Assembly (NCBI RefSeq): GCF_007565055.1
Contig: NC_044570.1
Span: 13,607,602-13,671,601 of the forward strand
Length of the DNA stretch: 64,000 bases
Origin: Rhinopithecus roxellana
Lineage: Eukaryota > Chordata > Mammalia > Primates > Cercopithecidae
Reading direction: 5' to 3'
A program made the translations under genes and the position numbers. Numbering within the stretch: position 1 is the stretch's first letter; the number at the start of each line of letters is the position of its first letter. This document shows positions 43,721-56,639 of this stretch, one piece after another. The notes below the pieces were generated by a model. The model was not told the DNA's origin. It did no database searches and saw nothing but the letters and a program-made list of their open reading frames with translations.

Positions 43721-45620
43721 CATCTACTTTACACTCTCTGGCATTTCTTCACTGGATGACTTGTAGAGATTACCGGGTACAAAGCTTTGGGCAGCAGATG
43801 TTTTGGGAAACCAGCCCCACACCACCCAGCGGGACCCTGAGCCCAGCGGAGACAAAGGAACAAATTGTTGGAAGAAATAGAAGTCCAATAGTTAAGTCAG
43901 AAAATACTGGTGTCTCTTCCTATTCTCTAAGTGCTAAGGAGGAAACTCTTTATTGGATTTTCATTAAAGCTGATTTCAGATTCAGAACAGTAACTTTAAA
44001 AGAATCAAAATTCACGTACTTCAATGCCTCCCCTTTGCATCTAAAGAACAAACGCCAAAACAGTTGAATAAGTGACTGCGTAACAGCATAGCCAGGAACA
44101 AAATGAGACCTACTGACCCTTGCTTCCATTAGTCAAGTGGGCCTCAAACCCATTATGATTCAAACTCAACCACACAGCAGAGTGCAAATCTGAACCCAGA
44201 GTACAATCTTAACCATGTGTAACTCACACCAAAAAAGTAAGCCCATAGAGGAAAAGACTGGCAGAAGTTGATGATGACATTGATAGTGTTTGTCTCTCAT
44301 AGAGATGACTTTAGACATGTTTTTCCATCACATTTTCTGTATTTTTCAAATGCTATCCATTACAGCACCCTCCATCCACACGGGGCCATTGATATTGGAA
44401 AGGGGACCAGTGTGAACTGAGATGTGTCTTGAATGAGATGTGTCTTAAAAAAGAAGCACATGAGATTTCAAAACTTAGTGGGAGGAAGAAAAAGAAAGAA
44501 AGCGAAATACCTCATTCATATTTTTTATATTGAACGCATGCTGAAATCATATTTTGGATATATTGGATTAAATATATTATTAAAGCTAATTTTGCCTATT
44601 TCTTTTTACTGTTTTCAATGCGGTTACTAGAAAACTGAACGGTATGTATGGGGCTCACCTATTTGACAGCACTGCTTGATAATTATCAAGTAATATGTTT
44701 CCAATGGAATTAAACCTACACTTAATTAAAGGCATAGTCATATAACACAAATTTTGTATTTATCTTCTAACAAGTTACTGTTACTATTTAAGAATAAGGA
44801 AGGCCAAAACATCCATTAAGCATATCATGTTAAACAGCTGTCTCCCATCTCTACTAAGCAAAAAACTGAAGGGCAGGATGTTGCTGTTGACCGGCTGTGT
44901 AGTACAAAATGATCTAGATCATGGATGGGAGAATTTGCACTTCACCAGCTGCTCTCAGGCAGGTTGAATGTTTTCAATTTGCTCTCCCTCTGAGGACCTC
45001 GATTTCCTCAACTATAAAATGATGCAATGAGCCAATGACTTTTCTAGTTCTCTGAAAAAGGAAAAGTCTCTGATCTACCTTGGTGGTTGTAAAGTTAAGA
45101 CAGGACACGAGGAAGGACTTCCCAGTTAAGAGATGTAAGACTCAACAAACAGGAAAGATTTTGGGCCTTTGAATTCCTACATGCTATGGCCAATGTAGCC
45201 TTGGCATGCATGAGGCCAGGAAATGACATTGGAGAGCACTTCCTGGGCTCCCAAGATGATTCCAGAAAAAAGGAATTGCCCTTGTTGCCTGCAGGTTGCA
45301 TCCTTCTAGTTTAAGAAGCGACCACACAATATGGTAAATCAGGTAACTTCCTTCATTCAAAATGAACGCAACAGAACGGAAATGAAGAAAGAAGACTGCT
45401 TTTACCTAGAGAATCTCTGATAAATGTCAAAGTTGTCTGCGTTTCCATGTCACAACTCTTTTTACCTTGATGATATTCTGCCAATTCTTTTAATACACAC
45501 ACACAAAAGCCTAAAGAACACCATGCACACAGTTTTTGTCAGAGCTTTCAGCTGCTGCTCAGTCACTGTTTACACAATCTTACCTTTAAGACAATATCAT
45601 TTTATACATCATATGACTTT
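43721..45620. other. No gene seen; MIR at about 44930-45050
   Basis: Apart from a MIR (gaggacctcgatttcctcaac, 'tataaaatgatgcaatgagcc') I see no repeat or gene that I can support. Confidence 0.5.
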
Positions 45621-46070
45621 CTTTTGTGTAGAGACAGAGTCTTATTCTATCACCAAAGCTGGAGTGCAGGGGTGTAATCATGGCTCACTAGAGCCTGCAA
45701 CCCCTCGGCTCTAGCAATCCTCACACTTCAGCCTCCCAAGTAGCTGAGACGAGACACACTTACTGCCACCCACCACGTGAAGCTAATTTTATTTTTTGCA
45801 GAGACAGGGTATTCTATGTTGCTCAGGCTGGTCTCAAACTCATGACCTCAATTGGTCCTACTGCCTGGACCTCACAAAGTTCTGGGATCACAACCATGAG
45901 TCACTGTGCCCAGTCATAGCTTCTAAGAATAAATCTGAAGATCAGTCTTTCTGAGCATGCTACAAAACTTGACAGGAAAAATGATAAATATTTATCAACT
46001 ACAAAAAAATAAGAAAATTTACATACGGTACAAAATAAAAAAATACACTGTAATAATGTGGAGTTGTAAA
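45620..46070 (-). repeat. Old Alu next to an old L1 fragment, left half of a split composite
   Basis: An old minus-strand Alu (45625-45917) is followed by agcttctaagaataaatctgaa and then diverged plus-strand L1M ORF2 sequence (actacaaaaaaataagaaaatttacat). The same Alu-L1 junction appears at 59695. The L1 part resumes at about 53645, after the ERV. Confidence 0.65.
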
Positions 46071-46570
46071 TGTTATAGAAATTATTAATAAATCATTTTA
46101 AGCAGATAGAGACAAGCTGTGTTCCTCGGAACATTTCTGTCTCATTTAAAACATCTCCAGAAAAGTTTCTTGTCTAGCACGAAAGCCCTGGCTCTTAGAG
46201 TCTGGCAGGCAAACTTTGATATGCAAATGCCTGCCATTAGCAGCTGGGTCCACCTAAACATGGCTTCCTGCCCTCTTCTCTTTGACCTTGTCTCAACATG
46301 TACCTGGCCACATGGCCGCCCCCACATATCCCAATCTATGCAGAACATCATGGCATCCTGCATTTGCATATTAAAACTCTAGGGTGAGTGGACCAGTTTT
46401 TTAGAGGCTACGTGATTGACATCCCTGGTCAAACCAATCCCCTGAGCTTATGAGAATCAGGCACCACCTCTTCCAGCCTCCTCAGGTAACCGACTGGTTT
46501 CTCTGCCTCCCTTGGGGTTTTCTCTCTAGGTTCTTCCTCTCTTTTTCAGTATAACTCAAAAGATTTCTTT
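46071..46570 (+). repeat. 5' LTR of an old ERV
   Basis: This stretch is homologous to 52998-53500. Shared blocks include gcaggcaaactt-gatatgcaaatgc, ccccacatatccc, gcatcctgcatttgcatatt and gacatccctggtcaaaccaatcccctgag. TGTTAT at 46071 and 52998 are the likely starts. Identity is moderate, so the insertion is old. A TATA-like gcatattaaaa lies at about 46365. Confidence 0.65.
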
Positions 46571-47304
46571 TACACCATTAGAAATCAGGCTCTAGGCCTC
46601 TTCTAGGATGGGCATTTTCTGCCTTTAGCAGTTAGGAGGGAGATGCTTTCTGTAGCCAAATTTTAGTCTCTATAATGTCCCACTGACAGGAAAATCACCT
46701 GCATTTGGTTCCTATCTTCCTTTAAAGCATCTATTCTGTCTCCTATTAAGACAGTACTTAATTAATAAGAGGAATTGAAGTCTGCAAGTTAGTGGGAACC
46801 ATTTCACTATGGGTAAGTGCTTTAGAACTGGCCATAATAGCAGAATATAGAGTTCAATCTAGCAGACATTTCTCTTAAAGGGCTTTTGCCTAATTGCATG
46901 GTTTTTCCTAAAATCCATTTTCTAAAGAAGGCATACAGACCACAAAAGTCTGAGAAATAAAAGGGAAATGAAAGATAGAGAAATAAGACTGCTTATGGAA
47001 GGCATAACTAAGACTAAAACTATGGTTTCTCTGGTGTCACATTTAAATGGGTACCGAAATCCTGGAGCCAAGAAGAAAAAAAAAACATAGTGAGAGAACG
47101 TCCCCTTACTGTACTAGTTTCCATTCTGTATTACATACTGAATAAAAAGGAGACTAAAGGATGCTTTCATTCTTACCTCTCTTTCTAGATTGGCAACAGA
47201 TTGTCTGTAACATCCACTCCCTTGGAACACACAAAAACACATACACGCACATATATACATACATATTTTAATAGCTTTGGCGATGTATGTGTGTGTATAT
47301 ATGG

Positions 47305-47450
47305 AGTCTCACTCTTTTACCCAGGTTGGAATGCACACTGGTGAGATCTTGGCTGGAAACTCCACTACTTGGGGTCAAGTGATTCTCATGCCTCAGCCTC
47401 CCAAAGTGCTGGGATTACAGGCATGAACCACTACACCTGGCTGAGTGTAT
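47305..47450 (-). repeat. Alu fragment
   Basis: It runs from tggagtctcactcttttaccc to caggcatgaaccactacacctgg, one arm's length only. Confidence 0.8.
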
Positions 47451-48424
47451 TTTAAAGAACTTGGACTCCTTCAACTTTGAAACTTTAAAAAGTTTCTTAT
47501 TTACTTTCGCACAATGGCAAGGCATTCTTACTACACCTTTGTAAGTGTTGTAAAATAATGCAGCCCATTTAGCAGTCTTATCAGGCAGGCTGAAAGAGAA
47601 ATATTCCCCAAAATTAAAGAAGCAAGTTTCAGGGAAGTCATCTGAAGATTATCTTATTTGGGCCCCTTCCAGTTGTCTTCTCATTGGAGGAACTTTGAAA
47701 AGTAAAGGGAGGCTTATGTCAATTTTCTGATGATCCTGATAGGCATATAGAAGTTTTCCAAAATTTAATTCAGGTAGTTGACCTCTCATGAAGGAATGTT
47801 TTTCTCTCCTAAGCCAAACCCTAACATCAGCTAAAACAGACAGCTGTGAAAGGAAAAGAAAACTGTGGAGATGAGCGATATGTTTTCTACAACAGGCTAA
47901 AAGGGAAAAGAGAAAATAGGATAGACAAAGAAACAGGGGAAATACAATTCCCAATAGGAAAAGGGGCAATACCTCTTGAAAACCCTAATTGGAACAGCTT
48001 TCTATAGTGTTTTCCCTTTTTTGTGATTTAAAATGGCTTCTCTCTCTTTTATAATGTTCATCCAACCTGGAAAAAGTTAATTTTCCAAACGTAAAATTCT
48101 GGGCTTAGAGTTCAGCTAGAAGAAATAAAAGTTAGAAGCTGACATGCTGGTAAAATGATAAAAATTTCTTACTAGTTGGGCTTTTGGCTTCTTTCTCCCT
48201 GTGCAAACTTGTAAAAAACAAAAAAATGTAGATTATCATTTATATTCTAGGTAATTTGATACATAACGAAATCAGGTTTGTGAGGTCGATCTTAATATGT
48301 AGACAATTTGTGTGCTTTGCATGTCTTCCCGTATGTTTCTGTCAACAAATGGTATCTTAAGTCAGGTTGAAGGCCCAGGACCCAATAAGCCTGCTGTTCC
48401 AGCCAGACCAACTAAATGTCAGTA

Positions 48425-48560
48425 AGCGCCATCCAGTGGGACTCTGTGAAAATGGAAATGTCTGTATGTATGCTCTTTAATGTGGTAGCTGCTAGTCTCA
48501 TATGGGTATTGAGCCCTTGAAATGTGGCTAGTGTTCCTGAATAGCTGAATTTTAAATCTA
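48425..48560. repeat. hAT-type MITE relic
   Basis: The core reads tggtagctgctagtctcatatggg, 'tgagcccttgaaatgtggctagtg'. The same family occurs at 56195-56325 and 62385-62525. Confidence 0.65.
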
Positions 48561-49357
48561 TGTTTAATGAGATACATGTGCATAAATGGTCAGAAACAAA
48601 CTGGGCTACAGTCCTACACCTTGTTCCATGTCCTTGGGAACACAACCTGTAATCATGTGGCAATACTTTGTTTTAGTCTCTGCCATTTTATGAAGGTGGC
48701 TGTCTTCTTCTTCTAAGTCAGTTCATGGGCAAGGGCCACAGAATCTGATAAGCCATGTTTTCAGTCTGGGTGATCCCAGCTGATCCATCAAAGGCAGAGT
48801 TTACAAAATATCCTAAGCACTGACCTTGAGAGCAGTTTAGGGAAGGTCAAAATCTTGTAGCCTCCAGCTCACTGACACCTAAGCCATGATCCCTAAACTT
48901 GTGGCTAGCTTCTTGTTCTGGTTTCCAGGTAAGAAGGAGGTCTACCTTGGGAAACAGCTGTTGTCATCTTTGTTTTACACTGTAGAATGTAAACCAAGCT
49001 ACTCCTAAGGTTGGTTCAGCCTAAGTCCAGCAATGGGAAAAGACAGCTTGGGGTGGGAAATGAAATATATTTGTTTAGGTCAATTCTCCTTCACTGTCTC
49101 CATCACAATTTTGCAATGAAAGATTCAAAAGCTGACTGTCATTCCTCTGAAAATACCTTGGACACTTGTGGTTAAATCATAACCTAGGTTGGTTTTATCT
49201 GTGAGATTACATTTTGTAAAGTTCAAAAACCAAAATTGTTAACTGGTTGGCATGGCTAAAGTCAAGTAATAAGAAAGTTTTAAAGAATTTTCTTTAAAAG
49301 TGTTCACTTAAATAAAAAGTAGATATTCAATTTATCGATATATTTAAAGAATGTTCT

Positions 49358-49477
49358 TCTGAATATACATATGTTTCAAACCTGCACGTTATCCACATGT
49401 ACCCTAGAACTTAAAGTATAATAAAAAATAATAATAACAATATAAATAAATGAATGAATAAATACATACATAAATAA
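49358..49477 (+). mobile_element. Extremely 5'-truncated L1 insertion
   Basis: Only the last part of the L1 3' UTR is present (tttcaaacctgcacgttatccac to aaagtataataaaaa), then an A-rich tail with AATAAATGAATG units. It is bracketed by a perfect 12-bp duplication AAAGAATGTTCT (49346-49357 and 49478-49489). Unlike the long L1, its signal AATAAA is intact. Confidence 0.88.
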
Positions 49478-52400
49478 AAAGAATGTTCTGGAGAAAAGGG
49501 CTCTTTTATTTTCAGTTGACTGAATTATTTTTCTCCATTTTCTGTCTTAGCACTCTGAATGCATGCCTGAGAGACCCTAAGGGACTCCTGGAGAAAAAGA
49601 GTAGGTGCCAAGTCCCCATATGGGGAAATACACACACGAACACAAAACAAAACAAAACACCCATGTTTTCCTCATGAAACCCCCCAAATTCAAAGCAGAT
49701 AAATTCCTCCCAAGATCAAAGGTTCTGTGCTATTATGTATTGGGTTATTTAGCCTTGTGGGTCTTGGGAATATCATGTTACTTCACACTATATGAGAGAG
49801 GTTCGGTGTGTAACAATTAGGTAGAAAACGCACTGTGTGAAATGACTAAGAGTAGCCCTAAATTAGAGAATCATGCTCTTGTCTACCTAAGACATAAACA
49901 TACCCACCCCCACTCCTGCCACTAAGAAACAAGACTCTGGGGGAAGGGATGGTCTAATTGTCTTCAGCTGTGTCTGCTAGTTAGTCCCTAAAAATTTCAT
50001 GCTAATGACCCTGTTCCTCCAATGGCTACAACCTGAAGCCAGTAATCCAATTAAGAAAGTGACACATAAAAAAATCTTTGAATCTTCCTATTGTGTTGCC
50101 ATATGTGTGGTGCTATAAAAAGAGCTATAAAAAGAGCTCTATTTAATTGTCTTAAAGAAAAATAAGCACTTAAACCAATTTTTTGTTGTTGCTGCTGTTC
50201 GTGTGAGTTTAAGAAATATAATCTTAAGGATTACTGGTAAAATGCAAGTGTCATCAAAGTGAACAGAGGTCATCTAAATCGTACAACTTACACACCAGGT
50301 TTGCCAAACGTTCCAAGGTTGTTTCCTGTCTGACTTACAGGTAGGTAAAACATGAGATACACAGAGATAGATGCTGAAAACTCACACTTTATCTGGACTT
50401 CTGTCTGCATTCTAGGATCCACACCTTGTATATAAGTGAAATCGCTTATTAACCAGGCGGTTCGCCAAAAATGAAAGTTGCTAAATGTCAACAGTGAACA
50501 TTAACTAAACTCAGAAGGTTATTGTATGGTCTTTTTATAACTTGAGCATTGAAATAAAAGTACACCAACGAGTTGTTAAGAAAATAATCTGCCCTTTACT
50601 AAAAGGATTTTAAAAGGTTTGTAAATATTCTACCGCATGGTCAAATTGATTGAGAGTAAATGAAATGATCTATAAGGTTTCATTTAAATAAACTGGGGTT
50701 AACATTACCAAACTAATGAAAGGGCAAAATTTGGCTTTGAACGGGATGTCATAGCCAAATAACATGTCATATCATAATAAAAATTCATAAACAGTTTTTG
50801 CCTTTTGAGCCATCATTTTGGAAAAACAAGTAATTTATGGCAATCTGGACTTCTATTTTCTAAAATCGACTGTTCTAAACCTCTAACATTTAACAGGTAT
50901 CCTAAAAGCATCGTGCAAGTTTCAAAATTGTCCTTCTGAATGCCTGGCTTTCTGGGTGGTTTGGAGGGCTTCTGAAACTTCAGAAAAGACATATATAGTC
51001 ACCTGACATTGCCAAAATGTTGTCCAATTTTCTTTAAGTTATATTTTGATGAATAATACTAATTGTGTTGCAAAATTGTGTGGGATTCCTAAAATACTAA
51101 TGTCTAAGTATATGCTATCAATCATAATTAAGCATAAAGTTATTGTAAACTATGGAGAAAAATAAACTTCTTTGTCACTCATGGTTTTCACTGTAACTAT
51201 CCTGGAAATTCTATCATTTGCAGGCATATGTTATCTTGCTTTGTTCCTTTTGAAAAGATGGCTTATAATCATGCTATATTAAGGACTTTAATAGGTGTTC
51301 TCAAATGCAGGTTTTTAATAGCTTTGACGATTGTAACATTGGGATAGGGAAAGAATGTATGGAACTCATAAAGAACTGACATATTCACAAATATCCAGGG
51401 AGAGAACAGTAAAGGATCTGGACTGCATTCAGAAAGTAAAAACAGACATTTTAACTTTCGCTTAGAATATTGCTGACCCTTATTTTGTTTTTCAGAGTCA
51501 AGAAAGCTTATTTTGAACTATTTATGGCCCTTAAAAATTGAGTAAGATATTCCCCTGTGGACAAAATTTTTACCACGTTTGTTTAAAACTGTAAATACTC
51601 TTTACTTATGGCAAGATAGTTGTTTGCATCAGTGCAATAAGAATCCGTTGACTCTGTCAACAGAACAGAATTGGAAAAACTGGATACTTGACCAAGGCTT
51701 TGACTGGAAGAATGTGTTTCCTTTTAAGGAATCAAGTTTGGCAGGCAGTAGCCGATAAAGACCCCTTGGGAGAAGTGGCCTCGTACCTTGTCTACACAGT
51801 CCCTGCACAGTATTCCTGACTTGTGGTCAGTAAAGAATGGCACTTTCTAAAAGATCCGGGGGCTCCAAGTTCATCTGAAACCTCAAGAAGAGAGGATCGT
51901 CCAACGTACAGACATTTGAGAATAACAACCATGGCTGGTCTCGGCTTTAAAGTTCTTATCTAAAATTCTTGCTGGAACAGAGTTTCATCAAAGTGAATCC
52001 AATAGAACTACTAGAAGAAAACAAAAACAAAAATAAAAACATTCTTGCTGCACTTAGTGCAAGCAATCAGTTGAAGTATAAGACTGAAATTTATTCTATG
52101 AAAAATGCCCACGGTTCTATAAAGTGCTTTTTTTTTTTTTCTCCTTAAATGTGGCCTGAATAGAGAAATTATCCTCCAAAGCTTATCATATATTTGTCAT
52201 TAAATCCTAGTTCCCTTATATTTTTTAAGGTTTTTTGTCTACTTTTAAGACTAACCATGTTCATTCCTATGAATCAAGTGGACATCTCCTGCATCTTGGG
52301 TGGAGGGGGGGAAGCAATGGTAATATAAATATCTGGATCAATACACTAGTTCTTGGAAATTATCCTGCAAATTCTGCCAGGTAATAAAATTGAGTAGGGT

Positions 52401-52997
52401 GCCCATAATCGGAGGTATCTTTGGGAAAATAAAACCAAGGAACTTCATAGATCCCCAAAGGGAAAATCTATTTCTTAGATTAACACCTCTATTCAAGCAG
52501 AAGTAAAACTACGGGTACTTAAAGATCACATCAAAATTATTCACAAGTTCAGGAAAAATGCAGCCTTCAACCCCTGGTAGCTACAATCCCTCTTTAATGA
52601 ATTCCAGCATTCTTTCTAAAATTCGGTAATCCCCATATTAAGCCCTCTCTTGCTTATATGACTTGTGCTAATATTTGAATTTTGTATACTCAAAAGTATA
52701 TCTCAAATTGTTTCTTTTTTCTTGTGTAGAAGCCATCAAACCTACATAGTGCTGCAAACTGAACCACACATGGACACACTCTTCTTCTGAGGCCCCTTAG
52801 ATCGACCCCAGAAGGAACTCTCGCTGCTGTTCCACATTTGATGTGCCCTTTCAGCATGAAGAATCCAGAAAGAGTCAACACCCAAAACCCTCTAACATCA
52901 GGTAAGGTGACTTCTGCAGAAGAGGAGAGGCAGAATGTTAAAAGAAATTGTTTTAACATTATTTTAACATTTAAAAGAAATTATTTAATGTTAAAAA

Positions 52998-53640
52998 TGT
53001 TATTAAGAAATTATTTTAAGAAGATAGGAAAAGGGGCCCTTGGAAAGTTTTTTTTCTCCTTTAAAGCAGCCCCAGAAATGTTTCTTGTTTAACAGGAAAT
53101 TCTCAGCTCTTAGATCCAGCAGGCAAACTTCGATATGCAAATGCTGACCTGAAGAACCTGGGGCTACCCAAACATTGCAATTCCCACCTTCTTCTCCTTA
53201 ACCTTGCCTTCACATGCCCCTAGCAACATGACTGTCCCCACATATCCCCATGTGTGCAGACTGGCACCCTGCATTTTCATATTAAAAGGCCAGGGTAAGA
53301 GGGCCAGGTTATTCAGGGGCTATGTGAGTGACATGCCTGGTCAAACCCATCCCCTGAGACTATGTAAATCAGACACCATCACCTCCAGGGTACTCATATA
53401 ACAACTGATTGATTTCCCTAGCACTTGGGGTTTCCTCACTCAGTTTTGGAATCCTTCTCCTTCTGTCTCAGTATAGGGGTACTTCTTCCTTCTTTCTAGT
53501 CTATTATACTCTCTTCCTTAAAACTCCACGTGTATTCATGCCATTTTATCCAATTTGCATGAGGCAAAAGCTCTGGTGCTCCTCCACTCATCAGAGCCAT
53601 ATCACAATCAAGACTAAAGTGAAGAGATTTTCATAATTTC
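52998..53640 (+). repeat. 3' LTR of the old ERV
   Basis: It pairs with 46071-46570 (see shared blocks there) and continues to about 53640, where L1M sequence resumes with gagctctttaaaatcagttaaa. A TATA-like cattttcatattaaaagg lies at 53275. Confidence 0.6.
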
Positions 53641-54155
53641 AATGAGCTCTTTAAAATCAGTTAAAAAAAGGGAAAATGGGACAAAACATGGATAGTTTGC
53701 AGCAAAAAACAAGAGGTCAAATAATGATGAACAAAATTTTTATATGAACAAATTATAAATGCAAATTAATACAACAGAGAAACCATTCTTTCCCCTATAA
53801 CACCACTAAGATTAGAACCTTTATCATGCTAATGTTGGTAAGGGAGTGACTATATAGGTATGCTCATTCACTTTGGAAAGAAATTTGTCAGTGCTTATAC
53901 ATTTTCCAGGTGCAGGTGCCCTTTAATGTACTCTTTCCACTTCTAGGAATTTACAGAGCTCTTCTTTCACAAGGGCACTAAGGGTGCACACTGCACAATG
54001 GTTGCCTCTGATGGCCAAAAGCAAACAACATAACACCTAAATCTCCATCAACAGGGGCTTAAATACACTCTTTTAAACATAATCAGTCTAAATATACTGC
54101 TATGGAAAGATATATTGGCTGCATTAAAAAAAACACATTACATAGAGTTTCTATA
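53641..54155 (+). repeat. Old L1M ORF2 fragment, right half of the split composite
   Basis: It is homologous to 59920-60445: ataaatgcaaattaat-acaacagagaaacc, 'gtgcacactgcacaatggttgcctctgatgg' and 'cctaaatctccatcaacaggggc'. No open frame remains. Confidence 0.7.
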
Positions 54156-55500
54156 ATAACATCCAATTTGATTGTGTGTTTTAATTACAAATACATAGAG
54201 ATTTAAATGTGAACAATTCTCCAAGGATAACCAAGATGCAAAAGTATTAATTCTAGTTATCAGCGGAGTGTAAGATTAGAGAACATGGCAGAAATTCCTA
54301 CATTGTTGTCACTGTGCATTTTTCTGAATAGTTTGAAGCTTTGTTTTAGACCACAAGCATAAATTATCTAAGAAATTTGTAGTTTCTGGGAACTAAAAAC
54401 ATTAGTCAGATCAGCACCTTTTCCACACTCCTACCTCATTCAATGAGGGAAATACAGTTGGACTGTTTTATAACAGTCTGCATTTCATGCTGGGATCACC
54501 TGACATAAATTGGCAACCATTAACGTTCACTCTGGGCGATGTAAACTCCGTGGGCTTCGGCATTGGGTCTTTTCATTCTGTTAGCAGTGTCTTCCACAGA
54601 AATGTTTTTAATTTCAATAAAGTCAAACTCATCTAATTTTTGGTTCTAAATATCTCGCGTTTTGGTGCTATAACCCATCACAAAACCCAAGATCACATAG
54701 GCTTTCTCGTTTTCATCTGGATGTTTTAGAATTTTGCATTTCACATTTAGATCTAGTGTTCATTTTTGTGCATATAAATATCCAATTGTTCCAGCAACAC
54801 TTGTTGAAAGACTGTCTTTCCTCTATTGAACTACCTTTGCAACCTGGTTAAAAAGAAAATCAAGAAATCAATCGACTATATTTGTGTGAATCGATTTCTG
54901 GACTTTCTGATTCTGCCCCCATTGATGAATGTGTCTATTTATTTGCAAAATTCAGATAAGAATTTGAGCTTCCAAAAAGTGAAAAACCAATGTCCGTCAT
55001 TTCTTCCCTAGTTCAAATTCTATGTACTTCATTTACTCAAGCATCATTATCTCTGAAAGGAAATATTAGGAGTAGAATAAAACAGGTGACTAGAGACTAG
55101 GGGAAAATATACCATGGATAGTCAACAATGTCAGCACCACCTCACCATACATAGAGTGAAATACGCTAAGACCACAGGTCTCTGAGTCAGGGCGACAGAC
55201 AATAGTTAGGTATAAAATATCTTTCTACAGGGTTTCCTGTTGGTTAATTGGAAGCCATCCATTTTTAAACTAATTTTATTTTACCAGGAGCTATTTTATT
55301 GTTAGCTAAAGTTCTATCCAAATTTTGTCACTTGTATGTCTGCCTTGTCTGCTATTCAGTGTTTTCTGACTTCTAGAAAATTTACTGGGATACTGGGTAG
55401 AGCTGTTAGCGGTTGTTGTCCAGGTTTCTTTCTAAAGCAGATGCATTTAAAAAAAATTGTGTAGAGCTAATAAAAATATTTTTAAAAATAACATACCTAT
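54156..55500. other. No gene seen
   Basis: AT-rich sequence that may contain reversed L1 relics (54560-54960 reads like old L1 on the minus strand). No feature is well supported. Confidence 0.45.
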
Positions 55501-55514
55501 TGCATGTGCATAGT

Positions 55515-55634
55515 CCTCCTTTCTTTCTTCTTTCTTTCCTTCTTTTTCTTTCCTTTCTTTCTCTCTTTCTTTCTCTCTTTCTTTCCCTTTTTTCTTTTCT
55601 TTTCTTTCTCTTTCTTTCTTTCTTTCTTTCTTTC

Positions 55635-55676
<42 letters not shown>

Positions 55677-55825
55677 CTCTTTCTTTCTTCGCCCTCTCTA
55701 GTCCTCTCTTTCTTTCCGTCCTTCCTTCTTCCTTCCTTCCTTCCTTTCCTTCCTTCCTTCCTTCCTTCTTCCTTCCTTCCTTCCTTTCATTCTGCCTTCC
55801 TTCCTTTTTCTTCTTTCTTGTTTGA
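55515..55825. repeat. Long CT-rich (CTTT/CTTC)n tract
   Basis: About 310 bases are almost pure pyrimidine on this strand, CTTT units first and TTCC units after 55720. The long open frames on both strands are an artefact of the repeat. Confidence 0.95.
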
Positions 55826-56105
55826 CATGACATCTAGCTCTGTCACCCAAGATGGATTGCAGTGAAATGATTTCAGCTCATGACAACATTCACCTTCCAG
55901 TTTCAAACAATTACCCTGCCTCAGTCTCCCAAGTAGCTAGGATTACACGCCCTTGTCACCAGGTCTGGCAAATTTTTCCATTTTTAATAAATACAGAGTT
56001 TCATCATGTTGCCCAAGCTGATCTCAAACTCCTTACCTTAAGTGATATAACCACTTCAGCCTTCCAAAGTGCTGGGATTACAGGCAAGAGCATCAAACCC
56101 GGCCC
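55826..56105 (-). repeat. Alu (old)
   Basis: It runs from tgacatgacatctagctctgtcacc to caagagcatcaaacccggcc. The CT-rich tract occupies the place of its T-rich head and probably grew from it. Confidence 0.85.
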
Positions 56106-56194
56106 ACAGATTGTTCCTTAATATCCCTTAATGCCAGAAATTCCATTTGAAAGTAAGACTTAAGCAGTAGATAGTAGCTATATATCTTAGAATT

Positions 56195-56325
56195 ATGCTA
56201 TCCAGTATGGTAGCCATGATGCATATTTGGCTAATTAAAGAGAGATTTAAAATTCAGTTATTCAGTCAGACTAGTCACATTTCAAGGGCTCAGTAGCCAC
56301 AAGAGGCTAGCAGCTCCTACATTAC
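56195..56325. repeat. hAT-type MITE relic
   Basis: The sequence gctatccagtatggtagccatgatgc to 'catttcaagggctcagtagccacaagaggctag' belongs to the same family as the pieces near 48425 and 62385. Confidence 0.65.
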
Positions 56326-56575
56326 AGAACATAGATACACATATTCCCATTTTCAGAGAGTCACACTGCATGGTGCTTAGAGCACAGAATGTAGGATGAT
56401 TTACTATGCTGAAATTTTAGTGTGAATGGTCTTGTTTGCAAGCCACCCAAAATGTCTTTTGATTTAATTTGTTTAATGTATGCTATCATTACTACCAAAA
56501 GTCTTGGCAATTAACTTACAGATTTACTTACAATCTGTCAGAAAGTGAGTACTCAAATGATTCAGACCTGCTTGA

Positions 56576-56631
56576 ACTGATGAATGAAAGAATGAATGAA
56601 TGAATGAATGAATGAATGAATGAATGAATGT
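56576..56631. repeat. (TGAA)n microsatellite
   Basis: There are about 13 GAAT units, with one GAAA interruption at the start. Confidence 0.95.
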
Positions 56632-56639
56632 CAGTGGGG

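Larger units (their letters stand above)
46571..52997 (+). mobile_element. Decayed interior of the LTR-flanked ERV
   Basis: About 6.4 kb between two matching LTRs, with no open frame longer than about 110 codons. I cannot point to gag, pol or env motifs; the stretch 51640-51960 and the part before the 3' LTR have an ERV-like look. Later insertions lie inside: an Alu piece (47305-47450), a MITE-like piece (48425-48560) and a tiny L1 (49358-49477). Confidence 0.5.

Noticed and set aside
45095..45301. 68-codon minus-strand frame
   Set aside because: There is no domain, no splice pattern and no neighbouring exon to support it.
55413..55865. 150-codon (plus) and 128-codon (minus) open frames
   Set aside because: They are translations of the CT-rich tract and the Alu next to it.
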